DNA from: a virus
Strand: one strand, 5' to 3'
IMG/VR virus record: IMGVR_UViG_3300043411_000826
Location: 1 to 42,878 of that record
Length of the DNA stretch: 42,878 nucleotides
Below are positions 7,157 through 13,290 of the stretch, piece after piece. Position numbers and translations under genes: made by a program. The notes under the pieces were generated by a model that was not told the origin of the DNA, searched no databases, and saw only the letters and a list, made by a program, of their open reading frames with translations. Position 1 is the stretch's first letter, and every line of letters starts with the position of its first letter.

Positions 7157-8508
7157 GAAGGAACCTCCTCGGTCTGGGTGAAATAGCGGCGGTGGTCGAT
7201 CTCCATCGCTTCGGTCATGTGCCGCGTCATGGCCGCGAACATACGCTCGGCAGCGTCGGCTTTCCGGCGTAGGTTTGCGAGGATGCCGGCCTCCCCTTCC
7301 GTCGAGACGACCGACACTTTGACGGGGTGCTTCTGGCCGAACCGCCAGCAACGCCGAACCGACTGGTAATACTGCTCGAAGCTGTGCGAGGCGAAAGTTA
7401 CGACGTTATGGCAGTGCTGCCAGTTGAGGCCGAAACATCCGATTTTCGGCTTCGTGACCAGCACGGGGATCTGCCCGGCCGCGAACGCCGCGAGCCGCTC
7501 CTCTTTCTTCTCGTCGCTCATTCCCCCGCTGATTTGCACGGCGTTCGGGATGATCTTCTCCAGCATGTCGCCTTCGGGGTTGAGGTGGCACCAGACGACC
7601 GAGAACCCCTTGTGTGCGGCCACGATCTCGGCGGCCTTCTCGCACCGCTGCCGCAGGCTCGCCCGGCGTTCGTCACGCTGCTCCTGCAACGTCCTGGCGA
7701 GGCCGGCGAACAAGAACCCCGGCAGCGGCTCGGCCGATGGGATGACCACCTCCGTCTCGATCAGTTCGGGAAGGACCATCCCCCGATCGTCAAATCCCAG
7801 GTCGGACGGCTTACGGCACGCCCTGGCCCACGAGCAGACCCACCGCCAGAACGGCTCCTCCGCGTGGCCGCGAAAGCGATACGTCTTCCGCCCCCAGCCG
7901 AGGTAGTCCTTGATGACGTCCTCCTTGAAGAACCTCCCGATCATGTCCGAGTAGCCGAGGTATCCGAGAGCCTCGCTGCTCGTGCCGAGTTCGTGGTAGT
8001 CGTTCGGGCTGGCCGTCGCCGTGCACAGGAGCCGGTAGCGGATGGTCCGCATGAACTCCGTGACGGCGGCTTTCGTGGCCCCGTCGAAGTTCTTGAGGAT
8101 CGAACTTTCGTCGCACACCACGCCCTCGAAATCACCCGGCGAGAAGTGGTGGAGTTTCTCGTAGTTCGTGACGACGATGCCGGACGCCGGCAGGCTCTTG
8201 CCGTCGGCCGATCGCTTGACCGAGATCCCGAAGCGATCCCCTTCCCGCACCGTCTGCGGACTGACGGCCAGGGGCGTCAGAACCAGAACTCTGCCGTTTG
8301 TTTTCCGCACGACGTTCTCGGCCCAGACCAGTTGGATCAGCGTCTTGCCCATGCCGCAATCGGCGAACGTGGCGGCACGTCCCTTGCGGCAAGCCCACGC
8401 CGCGAGGTGGGCCTGGTAGTCGAACATCGCATCGGGCATCCATAAAGGCTCGAACCCGTGGTCGCCGTCTATCTGGGCCTTTCTCCGAAGAAAACCGACG
8501 TAATTCAT
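7135..8508 (-). CDS. SNF2-like DEAD-box family helicase paired with a methyltransferase
   Basis: The 457-aa protein has Walker A ADCGMGKT (49-56), a Walker B/motif II of DESS (133-136) in place of DEAH, motif III-like TATASPND and motif VI QSVRRCWRFGQ near 390-400. This is the two-RecA core of phage SNF2-like ATPases without accessory domains. Such enzymes translocate on or remodel duplex DNA. They often sit beside an amino-methyltransferase in phages, as here: the gene overlaps the methyltransferase by 22 bases. The pair may modify DNA processively or counter host restriction, which is inference. ATG 8508 overlaps the preceding gene. Confidence 0.88.
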   Translation of the reverse strand: MNYVGFLRRKAQIDGDHGFEPLWMPDAMFDYQAHLAAWACRKGRAATFADCGMGKTLIQLVWAENVVRKTNGRVLVLTPLAVSPQTVREGDRFGISVKRSADGKSLPASGIVVTNYEKLHHFSPGDFEGVVCDESSILKNFDGATKAAVTEFMRTIRYRLLCTATASPNDYHELGTSSEALGYLGYSDMIGRFFKEDVIKDYLGWGRKTYRFRGHAEEPFWRWVCSWARACRKPSDLGFDDRGMVLPELIETEVVIPSAEPLPGFLFAGLARTLQEQRDERRASLRQRCEKAAEIVAAHKGFSVVWCHLNPEGDMLEKIIPNAVQISGGMSDEKKEERLAAFAAGQIPVLVTKPKIGCFGLNWQHCHNVVTFASHSFEQYYQSVRRCWRFGQKHPVKVSVVSTEGEAGILANLRRKADAAERMFAAMTRHMTEAMEIDHRRYFTQTEEVPSWLSQSK

Positions 8509-8720
8509 TCTCTTTCAGGCCCCCTTTCTTCCGCCCGAACCTTCGCCACCTCGCTCGACAAACACCCCACCCGCACCGCGATCGCAACGTCACTGAGCGG
8601 CTCACCGTTCGGCCTTCTCGCACTGAGCAGGTCCACGATAGCCTCCCGCTTGAGCCGGGCCACCAGGAGGCGACCGGCTCGCTCTTTTGCTGCTCCTGGC
8701 TCGTCTTCCTCGAACTCCAT
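8505..8720 (-). CDS. small hypothetical protein, 71 aa
   Basis: The 71-aa protein (MEFEEDEPGAAKERAGR...) has an acidic start and a predicted helical segment LSDVAIAVRVGCLSSEVAKVRAE that could form a helix-turn-helix. GAGG lies 6 nt before the ATG at 8720; an in-frame ATG at 8732 is worse placed. It ends in an ATGA overlap with the SNF2-like helicase gene, suggesting coupled expression. It may be a DNA-binding accessory of the helicase/methyltransferase pair. This is weakly supported. Confidence 0.55.
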   Translation of the reverse strand: MEFEEDEPGAAKERAGRLLVARLKREAIVDLLSARRPNGEPLSDVAIAVRVGCLSSEVAKVRAEERGPERE

Positions 8721-8728
8721 CGGATGCC

Positions 8729-9037
8729 TCACTTTCCGAGCCGTCGCTTGACGGCTTCCTGCTCGGCCTGAAATCGCTTCTGCTTCTTGCCTTCTGCCTC
8801 CACGGCTGGCTGCTCCGACTGATGCACCTGCATCGCCGCGAGGTACTCACGGAGCCAACGCCGCTTGACGCAGTACCGGGAGCCGATTCGGACAGCCTGA
8901 AGCCGGTGAAGGGATCCAGCCACATCCTTCGTGCCCACAAGAACCCAATTCAGGACTGTCCTTGACGTGACGCTGAAGTGATTGGCGATCTCGCCCAGCG
9001 ACAGCCACACCGTTGACTTTGCCGGTCGCACGCTCAT
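8729..9037 (-). CDS. excisionase/MerR-like helix-turn-helix protein
   Basis: The N-terminal ~70 of 102 residues read as a MerR/Xis-type winged helix: WLSLGEIANHFSVTSRTVLNWV, then VRIGSRYCVKRRWLREYLAAM, the wing and final helix typical of excisionase-like proteins. The C-terminal 30 residues are a charged, coiled-coil-like Lys/Glu/Gln tail. Such proteins bend DNA at attachment sites or act as small regulators. With the AlpA-like gene upstream it forms a regulatory pair at the head of the replication operon. GGAAGG lies upstream of the ATG at 9037. Confidence 0.75.
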   Translation of the reverse strand: MSVRPAKSTVWLSLGEIANHFSVTSRTVLNWVLVGTKDVAGSLHRLQAVRIGSRYCVKRRWLREYLAAMQVHQSEQPAVEAEGKKQKRFQAEQEAVKRRLGK

Positions 9038-9120
9038 TGTGTCGTCCTTCCAATTTTTCCGAAGTTTCCAACTCTTCGCGTTCAGAAAAGATAACCACGA
9101 ATCTCAAAAACCTATGTGCC

Positions 9121-9525
9121 CTACTTGTGCCCTTCATCGGAGGGCACAAGTCTAATCCCATTGCGTTTGTGCGTTTCGATTAGCCCATCGTCGCGAAGTA
9201 GGCGGACCATCCTTTTCCAATGGCCACTTGCGCTGTCGGCATCGCCGCCCACCTGGCCGGCGACCTCAGACGCCACCATCCAGAGGCCCTCGGCCTCGGT
9301 CAGCACCTGGAGGATCTCCTCGGCGAGCGGTGGCAGGTTGGCCTTTCGAGGTCTTGACAGGGCCGCCAGCCATGCCGTTACGGCTGACGATCGCCAGCGT
9401 CGGACGCCATCGTGAAGGATGACGGGGGCGGGAAAATCGCCCCTGGCGAGCCACTCCCTGAGCGTGGCCCGTGTGACGGCCAGCAGGCGAGCGACGGCGC
9501 GGAGAGTCAGCAGGCGGTCCAGCAT
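9121..9525 (-). CDS. AlpA-like DNA-binding protein with C-terminal winged helix
   Basis: The N-terminal ~55 of 134 residues (LLTLRAVARLLAVTRATLREWL, then FPAPVILHDGVRRWRSSAVTAWLA) match the AlpA/excisionase helix-turn-helix fold. Residues ~65-130 (LAEEILQVLTEAEGLWMVASEVAGQV, RMVRLLRDDGLIETHK) resemble a second winged helix of replication or repressor type. Two DNA-binding domains in one short protein suggest a transcriptional regulator or origin/attachment-site binder. It is the first gene of its transcription block after a short gap. A 10-bp hairpin overlaps its last codons. Confidence 0.75.
   Translation of the reverse strand: MLDRLLTLRAVARLLAVTRATLREWLARGDFPAPVILHDGVRRWRSSAVTAWLAALSRPRKANLPPLAEEILQVLTEAEGLWMVASEVAGQVGGDADSASGHWKRMVRLLRDDGLIETHKRNGIRLVPSDEGHK
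9124..9150. terminator. 10-bp hairpin at the end of the AlpA-like gene
   Basis: CTTGTGCCCT and AGGGCACAAG form a perfect 10-bp stem around a 7-nt loop, directly against the stop codon of the AlpA-like gene. On the minus strand a TTTTT run follows about 14 nt later, so this could be an intrinsic terminator or attenuator before the excisionase-like gene. The T-run distance is longer than usual. Confidence 0.45.
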
Positions 9526-9560
9526 GGCAGCCTCGCATGGTCTGGGTTGTGGGGAATGGA

Positions 9561-9580
9561 GCCGGTCGCGTGTGACCGGC
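9561..9580. terminator. 7-bp GC-rich hairpin in the 9526-9594 gap
   Basis: GCCGGTC and GACCGGC pair around a 6-nt loop, just past the end of the 204-aa gene and before the AlpA-like gene. There is no T-run on the minus strand, so it may be a Rho-assisted terminator, an RNA-end stabiliser or chance. Confidence 0.35.
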
Positions 9581-9594
9581 CCGAAAATCAGTGG

Positions 9595-10209
9595 CTACTT
9601 GCGCTTCGCCTTACCGCGATTGCGGGGTCTTCTTTTCGGCCCGCCTGGCTCCTCGATCTCTGGCAAAGCGGCCGGTGAGGCCGGTGGGATATGGTCGCGA
9701 TGAATCACTGACTCACTGGGGTCAGGGACGGGCGGAAGGCCGTCGTCGGTCTTCTCCTCGTCATCCTCGTCGTCGTACTCCTTGCAGGATGGGTCACAGC
9801 AGGCGTCGTACTCGCTGGCTCCCCAGTTCGCCACCCCGGCCCAGAGCTTTCGCAGGGTGGGTGATGCCTCTGGCTCGTCGTATTCGATTGCTTCGGCCGG
9901 GACGGTGAGCGTCTCGGCAGCCGGTTGGCACTGGCACGGCTCCGGTCTGGGATCGAGCTGGACCGGGCGAGCCAGTCCGAGCAGGCGAGATGATGCGGCC
10001 TCCGCTGTCTTGGCGATCGCGTCGAGCGATCCGGCCAGGCGTTCGACGTTCGCCGTGACAGTGCCGTATCGGCGGTCCGCAGGTGCGACCTGCGCAAACG
10101 GCAGGCCAAAGGCCATGGCCAGGACGTCCGCAATCTCGGTCGTGTGGTCAGCCAGAGCACCCAGTGCGGATGTGGCCGACTCGATGCTTGCGGGCAAATT
10201 GTGTGTCAT
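9595..10209 (-). CDS. hypothetical protein, 204 aa, acidic with basic tail
   Basis: I do not recognise this 204-aa protein. Residues 1-85 are helical and Ala-rich. A Pro/Glu-rich middle contains CQCQ and CCDPSCKEYDDEDDEEK, and the C-terminus is very basic (PKRRPRNRGKAKRK). The cysteine pairs could bind zinc but fit no known pattern. The charge contrast suggests a flexible nucleic-acid-binding tail. It overlaps the next upstream gene by ATGA. Confidence 0.65.
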   Translation of the reverse strand: MTHNLPASIESATSALGALADHTTEIADVLAMAFGLPFAQVAPADRRYGTVTANVERLAGSLDAIAKTAEAASSRLLGLARPVQLDPRPEPCQCQPAAETLTVPAEAIEYDEPEASPTLRKLWAGVANWGASEYDACCDPSCKEYDDEDDEEKTDDGLPPVPDPSESVIHRDHIPPASPAALPEIEEPGGPKRRPRNRGKAKRK

Positions 10210-10634
10210 TGATCGTCCTCGTATGGGTCATCTGATTCAGGCACTTGGAACATCCCGAGTGCTCGCAGTTGTCGTTCGGTCGCGTCGTCAATTCCCCGGC
10301 CTGCGTCAGCCGGATGGAATATCGCGAGTCCTCGCCTCGCCCTGTCCTCCATGGCGAGCATCTTTTCTTCCGTCCCCGGCAGAGCGTCGGTCGGCTCCCC
10401 GAGCGGTGCAGGTCCGGCAAAGTCCTTCTCGGCGGTTGGGTGGTATTTGCTCAGGGACTGATATTGCTCGTTGATCTGGGGATCGCTGAAGCATTTCCAG
10501 CACAACCCCTTGGGCCGTCTGCCTGGTAGGCCGCAGTGACGGCACGGCGTCGGCTGCCTGGACCTGGTGTCGCGTTTCTTGGGCCTCAACTCCTTGCCAC
10601 GACCAGGCCGCACGTTGGATCTCTTCACCCTCAT
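10206..10634 (-). CDS. zinc-ribbon protein, 142 aa
   Basis: The basic N-terminus (KRSNVRPGRGKELRPKKR) is followed by CRHCGLPGRRPKGLCWKCF at residues ~31-49, a clear C2/C2 zinc ribbon. The C-terminal ~90 residues are acidic and unassigned. Such ribbon proteins commonly bind nucleic acid or ribosomes. It is coupled by overlap to the 70-aa gene before it and the 204-aa gene after it. No family assignment. Confidence 0.68.
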   Translation of the reverse strand: MRVKRSNVRPGRGKELRPKKRDTRSRQPTPCRHCGLPGRRPKGLCWKCFSDPQINEQYQSLSKYHPTAEKDFAGPAPLGEPTDALPGTEEKMLAMEDRARRGLAIFHPADAGRGIDDATERQLRALGMFQVPESDDPYEDDQ

Positions 10635-10843
10635 GGCTCCTTTCTTTCCTGTGCGACAGCCAGAAACGCTTCAGCCAGGGCGAACGCCTGGTGGCACGCC
10701 TCCCGGCCCGTGATGAGCGGATGGACGTCCAGCCGTCGCAGCATGATGGCTGGCAGCAGTCTCAGGGCGATTGTCTCGATCGACAGCTCGGTCGCGTCGA
10801 TCTCCTTGACCGGGACGGGATCGTAGATGCAAACGTCTTGCAT
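10631..10843 (-). CDS. small hypothetical protein, 70 aa
   Basis: Starting MQDVCIYDPVPVKEIDATE, this 70-aa protein looks compact and helical, with no known motif. AGGAGAT lies 7 nt upstream of the ATG at 10843, a strong site, whereas longer in-frame starts would run through the tRNA-like segment. It overlaps the zinc-ribbon gene. Function unknown. Confidence 0.6.
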   Translation of the reverse strand: MQDVCIYDPVPVKEIDATELSIETIALRLLPAIMLRRLDVHPLITGREACHQAFALAEAFLAVAQERKEP

Positions 10844-11021
10844 GGTCACTATCTCCTGTGCGCGCACCTTCGGCGTCAGTGGCGACGTGCCACGTTGTCG
10901 AGGTGCGGTAGTATCGGTTTCATTGCCACGCCCAGACTCGAACTGGCTCCCCGTCGCTCTCCTGGCTCGTTGGGGTCGTCCACGCCTTCCCGGCGGCTCC
11001 GCGTGGCTGCGGATTATTCGG
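10844..11021. other. 178-bp gap without a convincing gene
   Basis: I see no supported coding frame here. The stretch contains the tRNA-like segment described separately (10924-11007) and the Shine-Dalgarno region of the 70-aa gene. Confidence 0.5.
10924..11007 (-). other. tRNA-like segment, probably degenerate
   Basis: On the minus strand GCCACGC (11007-11001) pairs perfectly with GCGTGGC (10931-10925), leaving a discriminator A, and a T-arm-like GCCAGTTCGAGTCTGG precedes it. The D-arm (AGCC/GGC, GGG in the loop) is plausible. The anticodon loop lacks U33, the stem has a mismatch, and the T-stem is imperfect. It may be a decayed tRNA or a tRNA mimic rather than a working tRNA. Confidence 0.35.
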
Positions 11022-11135
11022 TCACGACAGCATGTAGGCAACCGGGGCGACCCACCGCAGGCAGAACACGGCGATTGCGTCCGCCTGGAACTCGATTCGC
11101 TGGCGACACAGTTTCTTCAGTTCCGCGACGTCCAT
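11022..11135 (-). CDS. very small protein, 37 aa
   Basis: An ATG at 11135 with GGAG 8 nt upstream opens a 37-codon frame (MDVAELKKLCRQRIEFQADA...). The product has a charged amphipathic N-terminal half and a hydrophobic C-terminal half (FCLRWVAPVAYMLS), so it may be membrane-associated. The good ribosome site and its position in the operon support it; short length limits certainty. Confidence 0.5.
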   Translation of the reverse strand: MDVAELKKLCRQRIEFQADAIAVFCLRWVAPVAYMLS

Positions 11136-11172
11136 GGCAGGCACTCCGTTTGGGTGTTGGTGTTGGGATTGG

Positions 11173-11355
11173 TTAGCGGTTGAGCAGTTCGTTCGCTGCC
11201 ATCTCCTCGGCCTGGTCGCGGCTGTAGCCCTGGCCCATCAGCTCGCGGCTGCGGGTGATGATCAAACCGGCGTCCCCGTCGATCCACTTGGCTAGCTTCA
11301 GGCCCATCGGGAAGGCAGCGATCAGGGCGACAGCGATCAGGATTGCGGTGAACAT
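11173..11355 (-). CDS. small single-pass membrane protein, 60 aa
   Basis: The protein begins MFTAILIAVALIAAFPMGLKLA, a clear hydrophobic segment, followed by a ~38-residue soluble domain with GYSRDQAEEMAANELLNR at the end. CGGAG lies 8 nt before the ATG at 11355. It is the first gene behind the minus-strand promoter at 11397-11425, so it is probably expressed early. Small membrane proteins here often alter the host envelope or exclude other phages; its role is unknown. Confidence 0.65.
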   Translation of the reverse strand: MFTAILIAVALIAAFPMGLKLAKWIDGDAGLIITRSRELMGQGYSRDQAEEMAANELLNR

Positions 11356-11396
11356 TGTCTTGGCTCCGTTTGGCGTTCGATTCACCTTACACCTTT

Positions 11397-11425
11397 AATA
11401 TACACGCCACTACACGCCAAAGCAA
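11397..11425 (-). promoter_or_regulatory. sigma-70-like promoter for the minus-strand block
   Basis: On the minus strand TTGCTT (11425-11420) and TATATT (11402-11397) are separated by 17 nt. The -10 and following bases (TATATTAAAGGTGTAAGGT) are identical over 19 bp to the plus-strand promoter at 14000-14018, so both are probably one regulatory class. Confidence 0.55.
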
Positions 11426-11458
11426 CACTAAGAATAAAAATAACGCAAATACACGCCA
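11401..11458. repeat. three TACACGCCA repeats in a divergent promoter region
   Basis: TACACGCCA occurs at 11401-11409, 11411-11419 and 11450-11458, all in one orientation. The first two lie in the spacer of the minus-strand promoter and the third lies upstream of the plus-strand -10. This is a typical layout for operator half-sites. The adjacent ribbon-helix-helix-like gene is an obvious candidate binder. Confidence 0.55.
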
Positions 11459-11469
11459 AGATGATTTTG

Positions 11470-11478
11470 TGGTACAAT
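11470..11478 (+). promoter_or_regulatory. extended -10 promoter for the 11531 gene
   Basis: TGGTACAAT matches an extended -10 (TGnTAnnnT), 52 nt before the ATG of the next plus-strand gene. No good -35 is present, which is usual for extended -10 promoters. It abuts the third TACACGCCA repeat. Confidence 0.45.
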
Positions 11479-11530
11479 ATTACAGGTGAACAAACCATCG
11501 TGTTGCAGTGTCACGCAAGGAGCGGATAAA

Positions 11531-11797
11531 ATGGCCGGTCGTCGCCACATCAACGAGGGAATGAATGCCGTGGCAAAACGCCGAAGCAAGGGGGCACCGC
11601 AACCGGAGCGGTCCCCACACAAAAACCTGAACGTCCGCATTGACGCACAGATCTACGCAGCTTTCGAGGCGTGGATGGAGTCTCAGAAGGTGATGCCTAC
11701 AACAACCAACGCCGTCGCTCATGCTCTGGCGGAATTCCTCCGCTCGCAGGGGTTCGACCCGGCCCACTACGCAGCAAAAGAGGAACACGAGAAGTGA
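11531..11797 (+). CDS. ribbon-helix-helix-like DNA-binding protein
   Basis: The 88-aa protein has a basic N-terminus, then NLNVRIDAQIYAAFEAWMES followed by TTTNAVAHALAEFLRSQGF. This strand-helix-helix pattern is like that of Arc/MetJ/CopG-type repressors. These dimerise and insert a beta-ribbon in the major groove, often at short direct repeats such as the TACACGCCA copies just upstream, so autoregulation is likely (inference). AGGAG lies 8 nt before the ATG at 11531; an upstream GTG at 11486 would overlap the promoter region. It overlaps the next gene by GTGA. Confidence 0.65.
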   Translation: MAGRRHINEGMNAVAKRRSKGAPQPERSPHKNLNVRIDAQIYAAFEAWMESQKVMPTTTNAVAHALAEFLRSQGFDPAHYAAKEEHEK

Positions 11798-12009
11798 GCC
11801 AACTACAAGATAGCCGTTTCTGTCCGCACTGCGAACGTCGTGTGCGGGCAGTTGCCAATCCGATCGACGGTAAATTTCACGCTGCGATGTGTCTGCTTAC
11901 CTGCGGCCTTTACTTCCTGATCGTGGTCCCTGTGATGTTCGTTCAGGCCATGATCGGCCCCACATATCGCTGTGTCGATTGTGGGGCCGTTTGCCGACGT
12001 AGGATGTGA
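11794..12009 (+). CDS. membrane-anchored zinc-ribbon (LITAF-like) small protein
   Basis: The 71-aa protein has CPHC near residue 10, a hydrophobic segment MCLLTCGLYFLIVVPVMFV, then CVDCGAVC near the C-terminus. Two CxxC knuckles flanking one membrane-embedded helix resemble the LITAF-like zinc-binding fold, in which the knuckles form one site at the membrane surface. It starts at a GTG overlapping the stop of the upstream gene (GTGA). Possible roles include superinfection exclusion or envelope change; function not established. Confidence 0.6.
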   Translation: MSQLQDSRFCPHCERRVRAVANPIDGKFHAAMCLLTCGLYFLIVVPVMFVQAMIGPTYRCVDCGAVCRRRM

Positions 12010-12118
12010 TCACCCCAGCATTCTACGGCGTTTTGTGGTCGGAGAGGGGTAGCACGGTAGGTAGGTCGCTGGTCCCCAGGGTACCAGTTGCATAAGAATA
12101 GGCGTCTGGACATGAAAC
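12010..12118. other. non-coding gap before the palindrome
   Basis: I see no supported gene. The stretch has a short imperfect inverted repeat (CTGGT/ACCAG) and leads into the palindrome and tRNA fragment, so it may be part of an attachment-site region. Confidence 0.4.
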
Positions 12119-12151
12119 GACGCAAGCCTAGGATATACCTAGGCTTGCGTC
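12119..12151. other. 14-bp perfect palindrome (hairpin) beside the tRNA fragment
   Basis: GACGCAAGCCTAGG and its exact complement flank a 5-nt ATATA loop. It lies immediately beyond the 3' end of the tRNA-Pro fragment, where a tRNA terminator would be expected. No T-run follows on either strand, so it could instead be a recombination-protein site. If the att core was taken from the host it may include this hairpin. Confidence 0.6.
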
Positions 12152-12153
12152 TA

Positions 12154-12202
12154 TCGGGCTGACAGGATTCGAACCTGCGACCTCTTGAACCCCATTCAAG
12201 AG
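12154..12202 (-). other. 3' part of tRNA-Pro(GGG): probable attachment-site core
   Basis: On the minus strand an anticodon arm (CTTGA, loop ATGGGGT with anticodon GGG, TCAAG), variable bases, a perfect T-arm (GCAGG, TTCGAAT, CCTGT), the acceptor 3' strand CAGCCCG and discriminator A are all canonical. The expected 5' partner CGGGCTG and any D-arm are missing upstream. A tRNA truncated from the anticodon stem to the 3' end is the classic core carried by phages that integrate into tRNA genes with tyrosine recombinases. Phage-like genes lie on both sides, so this looks like attP rather than a prophage edge. It is the remnant alone; no integrase was found in the window. Confidence 0.65.
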
Positions 12203-12239
12203 AATCAAGACTGGAACACGCATTGTGGTCCGAGTCATG

Positions 12240-13151
12240 CCCGAACTGGAGGCAGCCACTTCGGCTATCTTTCAGTGGTGTACGACCCGCTCGGCGTCAG
12301 ACGCTGAACGGGTTGTACATTCCCTTCCCAAGGAGGCTGCCGCTGGCTGGCGGCTTCTTGTGGAAACCAAGGGCGGCGGCGTCGGAGCCTACCTGGTCTG
12401 TGCCAGGTGGCCAACGCCGTTAGGAATCCGCGAAGAGCGGATCATACTTTACAACAGAAGGCTGGAACGAGCTCCCCCTTACCAGGGGGAGGCATCGGAA
12501 AGCCAACTGGACGGCTGTCGTACGTATGACAGCCGCGTGGGGCAGCTGGAGCAAGGATTGCTCCAGTTCCTCGTTCCGGAGTGGGACGCCTTGTTGGCGT
12601 GTCCATTCGTGTGGAGTTATCGTCGCACAGTGCTGTGTGCGGCGGTCACCGCCCTTTTGGGGAGGGAGTAGTTGAGTTTGGCTTTAACACCCCTCTTCGG
12701 AGGGGTTCCTGTCTGCGGTTGATTCTCACCGCACCGATGAGCCCCGGTAGGGCGAAACAGGAGAAGTCCGTGAAACAGGCAATCAAGTGGATTAGTCGGA
12801 CCATGAAGGACCGGCGGTTCGAGTCGTCGGTAGTTCGTCGATTTCGCCGCCTCCTCTCGCTGATCGAACGAGGAGTTTTGGTTCCGGTGGCACAGAGCCA
12901 CCGGGAGATCGCGGGTAATGGAGTAGTGTTCGTCGAAAGACGAACAGGTGCGAAGTGGGCGTGCACCCACGCAGGTTTGCTCGACAGTATGAAGCACGGC
13001 CTGTGGGATGTCTTACTGCCCTATACCGGGCCAAAGACACCCCTCAAGGGTCCGTCCATGAGACGGGAGCGGGAAATGCCCCGGGAGCCGCGTGAGCGGT
13101 ATACCCCGATCAACTAACCCAGGAAAGCTCGCCTCCGAGCTTCCCTGGGTT
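12240..13151 (+). ncRNA. large multi-hairpin structured RNA (GOLLD/ROOL-like or novel)
   Basis: About 900 nt fold into some twenty consecutive local hairpins. Perfect 8-bp stems lie at 12472-12491, 12512-12535, 12546-12566 and 12884-12904. Further stems are 12280-12318 (10 bp with one G-U), 12426-12442, 12689-12706 (7 bp, UUCG loop), 12928-12945 (7 bp, GAAA loop), 13052-13066, 13088-13099 (GUGA loop), and a terminal 16-pair stem with one mismatch at 13116-13151. UUCG and GNRA loops read correctly only on the plus strand, which sets the orientation. A tRNA-like sequence follows 1 nt later. Giant phage RNAs such as GOLLD and ROOL are of similar size and lie near tRNA genes. I cannot align it to either, so it may be new. 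Two overlapping reading frames here look incidental. Confidence 0.72.
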
Positions 13152-13152
13152 G

Positions 13153-13223
13153 CCCCTTGATTAGGTTTACACCTTGTAGGTGTGAAGCGAAATGGTTACT
13201 CGGTTCGAATCCGAGCAGGGGGA
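13153..13223 (+). tRNA. tRNA-Thr(TGT)-like gene lacking a D-arm
   Basis: CCCCTTG pairs with CAGGGGG (one G-U) as acceptor. TACAC/GTGTG (one terminal wobble pair) encloses a 7-nt loop CTTGTAG with U33 and anticodon TGT. CTCGG/CCGAG encloses TTCGAAT as a perfect T-arm; discriminator A, no encoded CCA. Between acceptor and anticodon stem there are only 8 nt (ATTAGGTT), so no D-stem can form, and the variable region is 14 nt. It starts 1 nt after the terminal hairpin of the structured RNA. It may be a degenerate tRNA, an unusual D-armless tRNA or a tRNA-like 3' domain of that RNA. Confidence 0.5.
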
Positions 13224-13290
13224 ATTGCTCAGGCCAGATCGCCAGCACTTCGCTGTACGACAAACGCCTGGGCTAGTTCGGAGAAAAGCA

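Noticed and set aside
11943-12125. Minus-strand frame of about 60 aa near the att region
   Set aside because: Arg/Cys-rich low-quality sequence without an SD, next to a palindrome and tRNA fragment.
12225-12671. Plus-strand reading frame of ~148 aa in the structured-RNA region
   Set aside because: It runs through perfect hairpins and has no clear SD. Structure explains the sequence better, though dual function cannot be excluded.
12581-13117. Plus-strand reading frame of up to 178 aa (with a GTG at 12770 after AGGAG)
   Set aside because: It lies in the same hairpin region. The internal GTG has a fair ribosome site, so it is the best coding alternative, but its composition differs from the window's clear genes and the stems span its codons.
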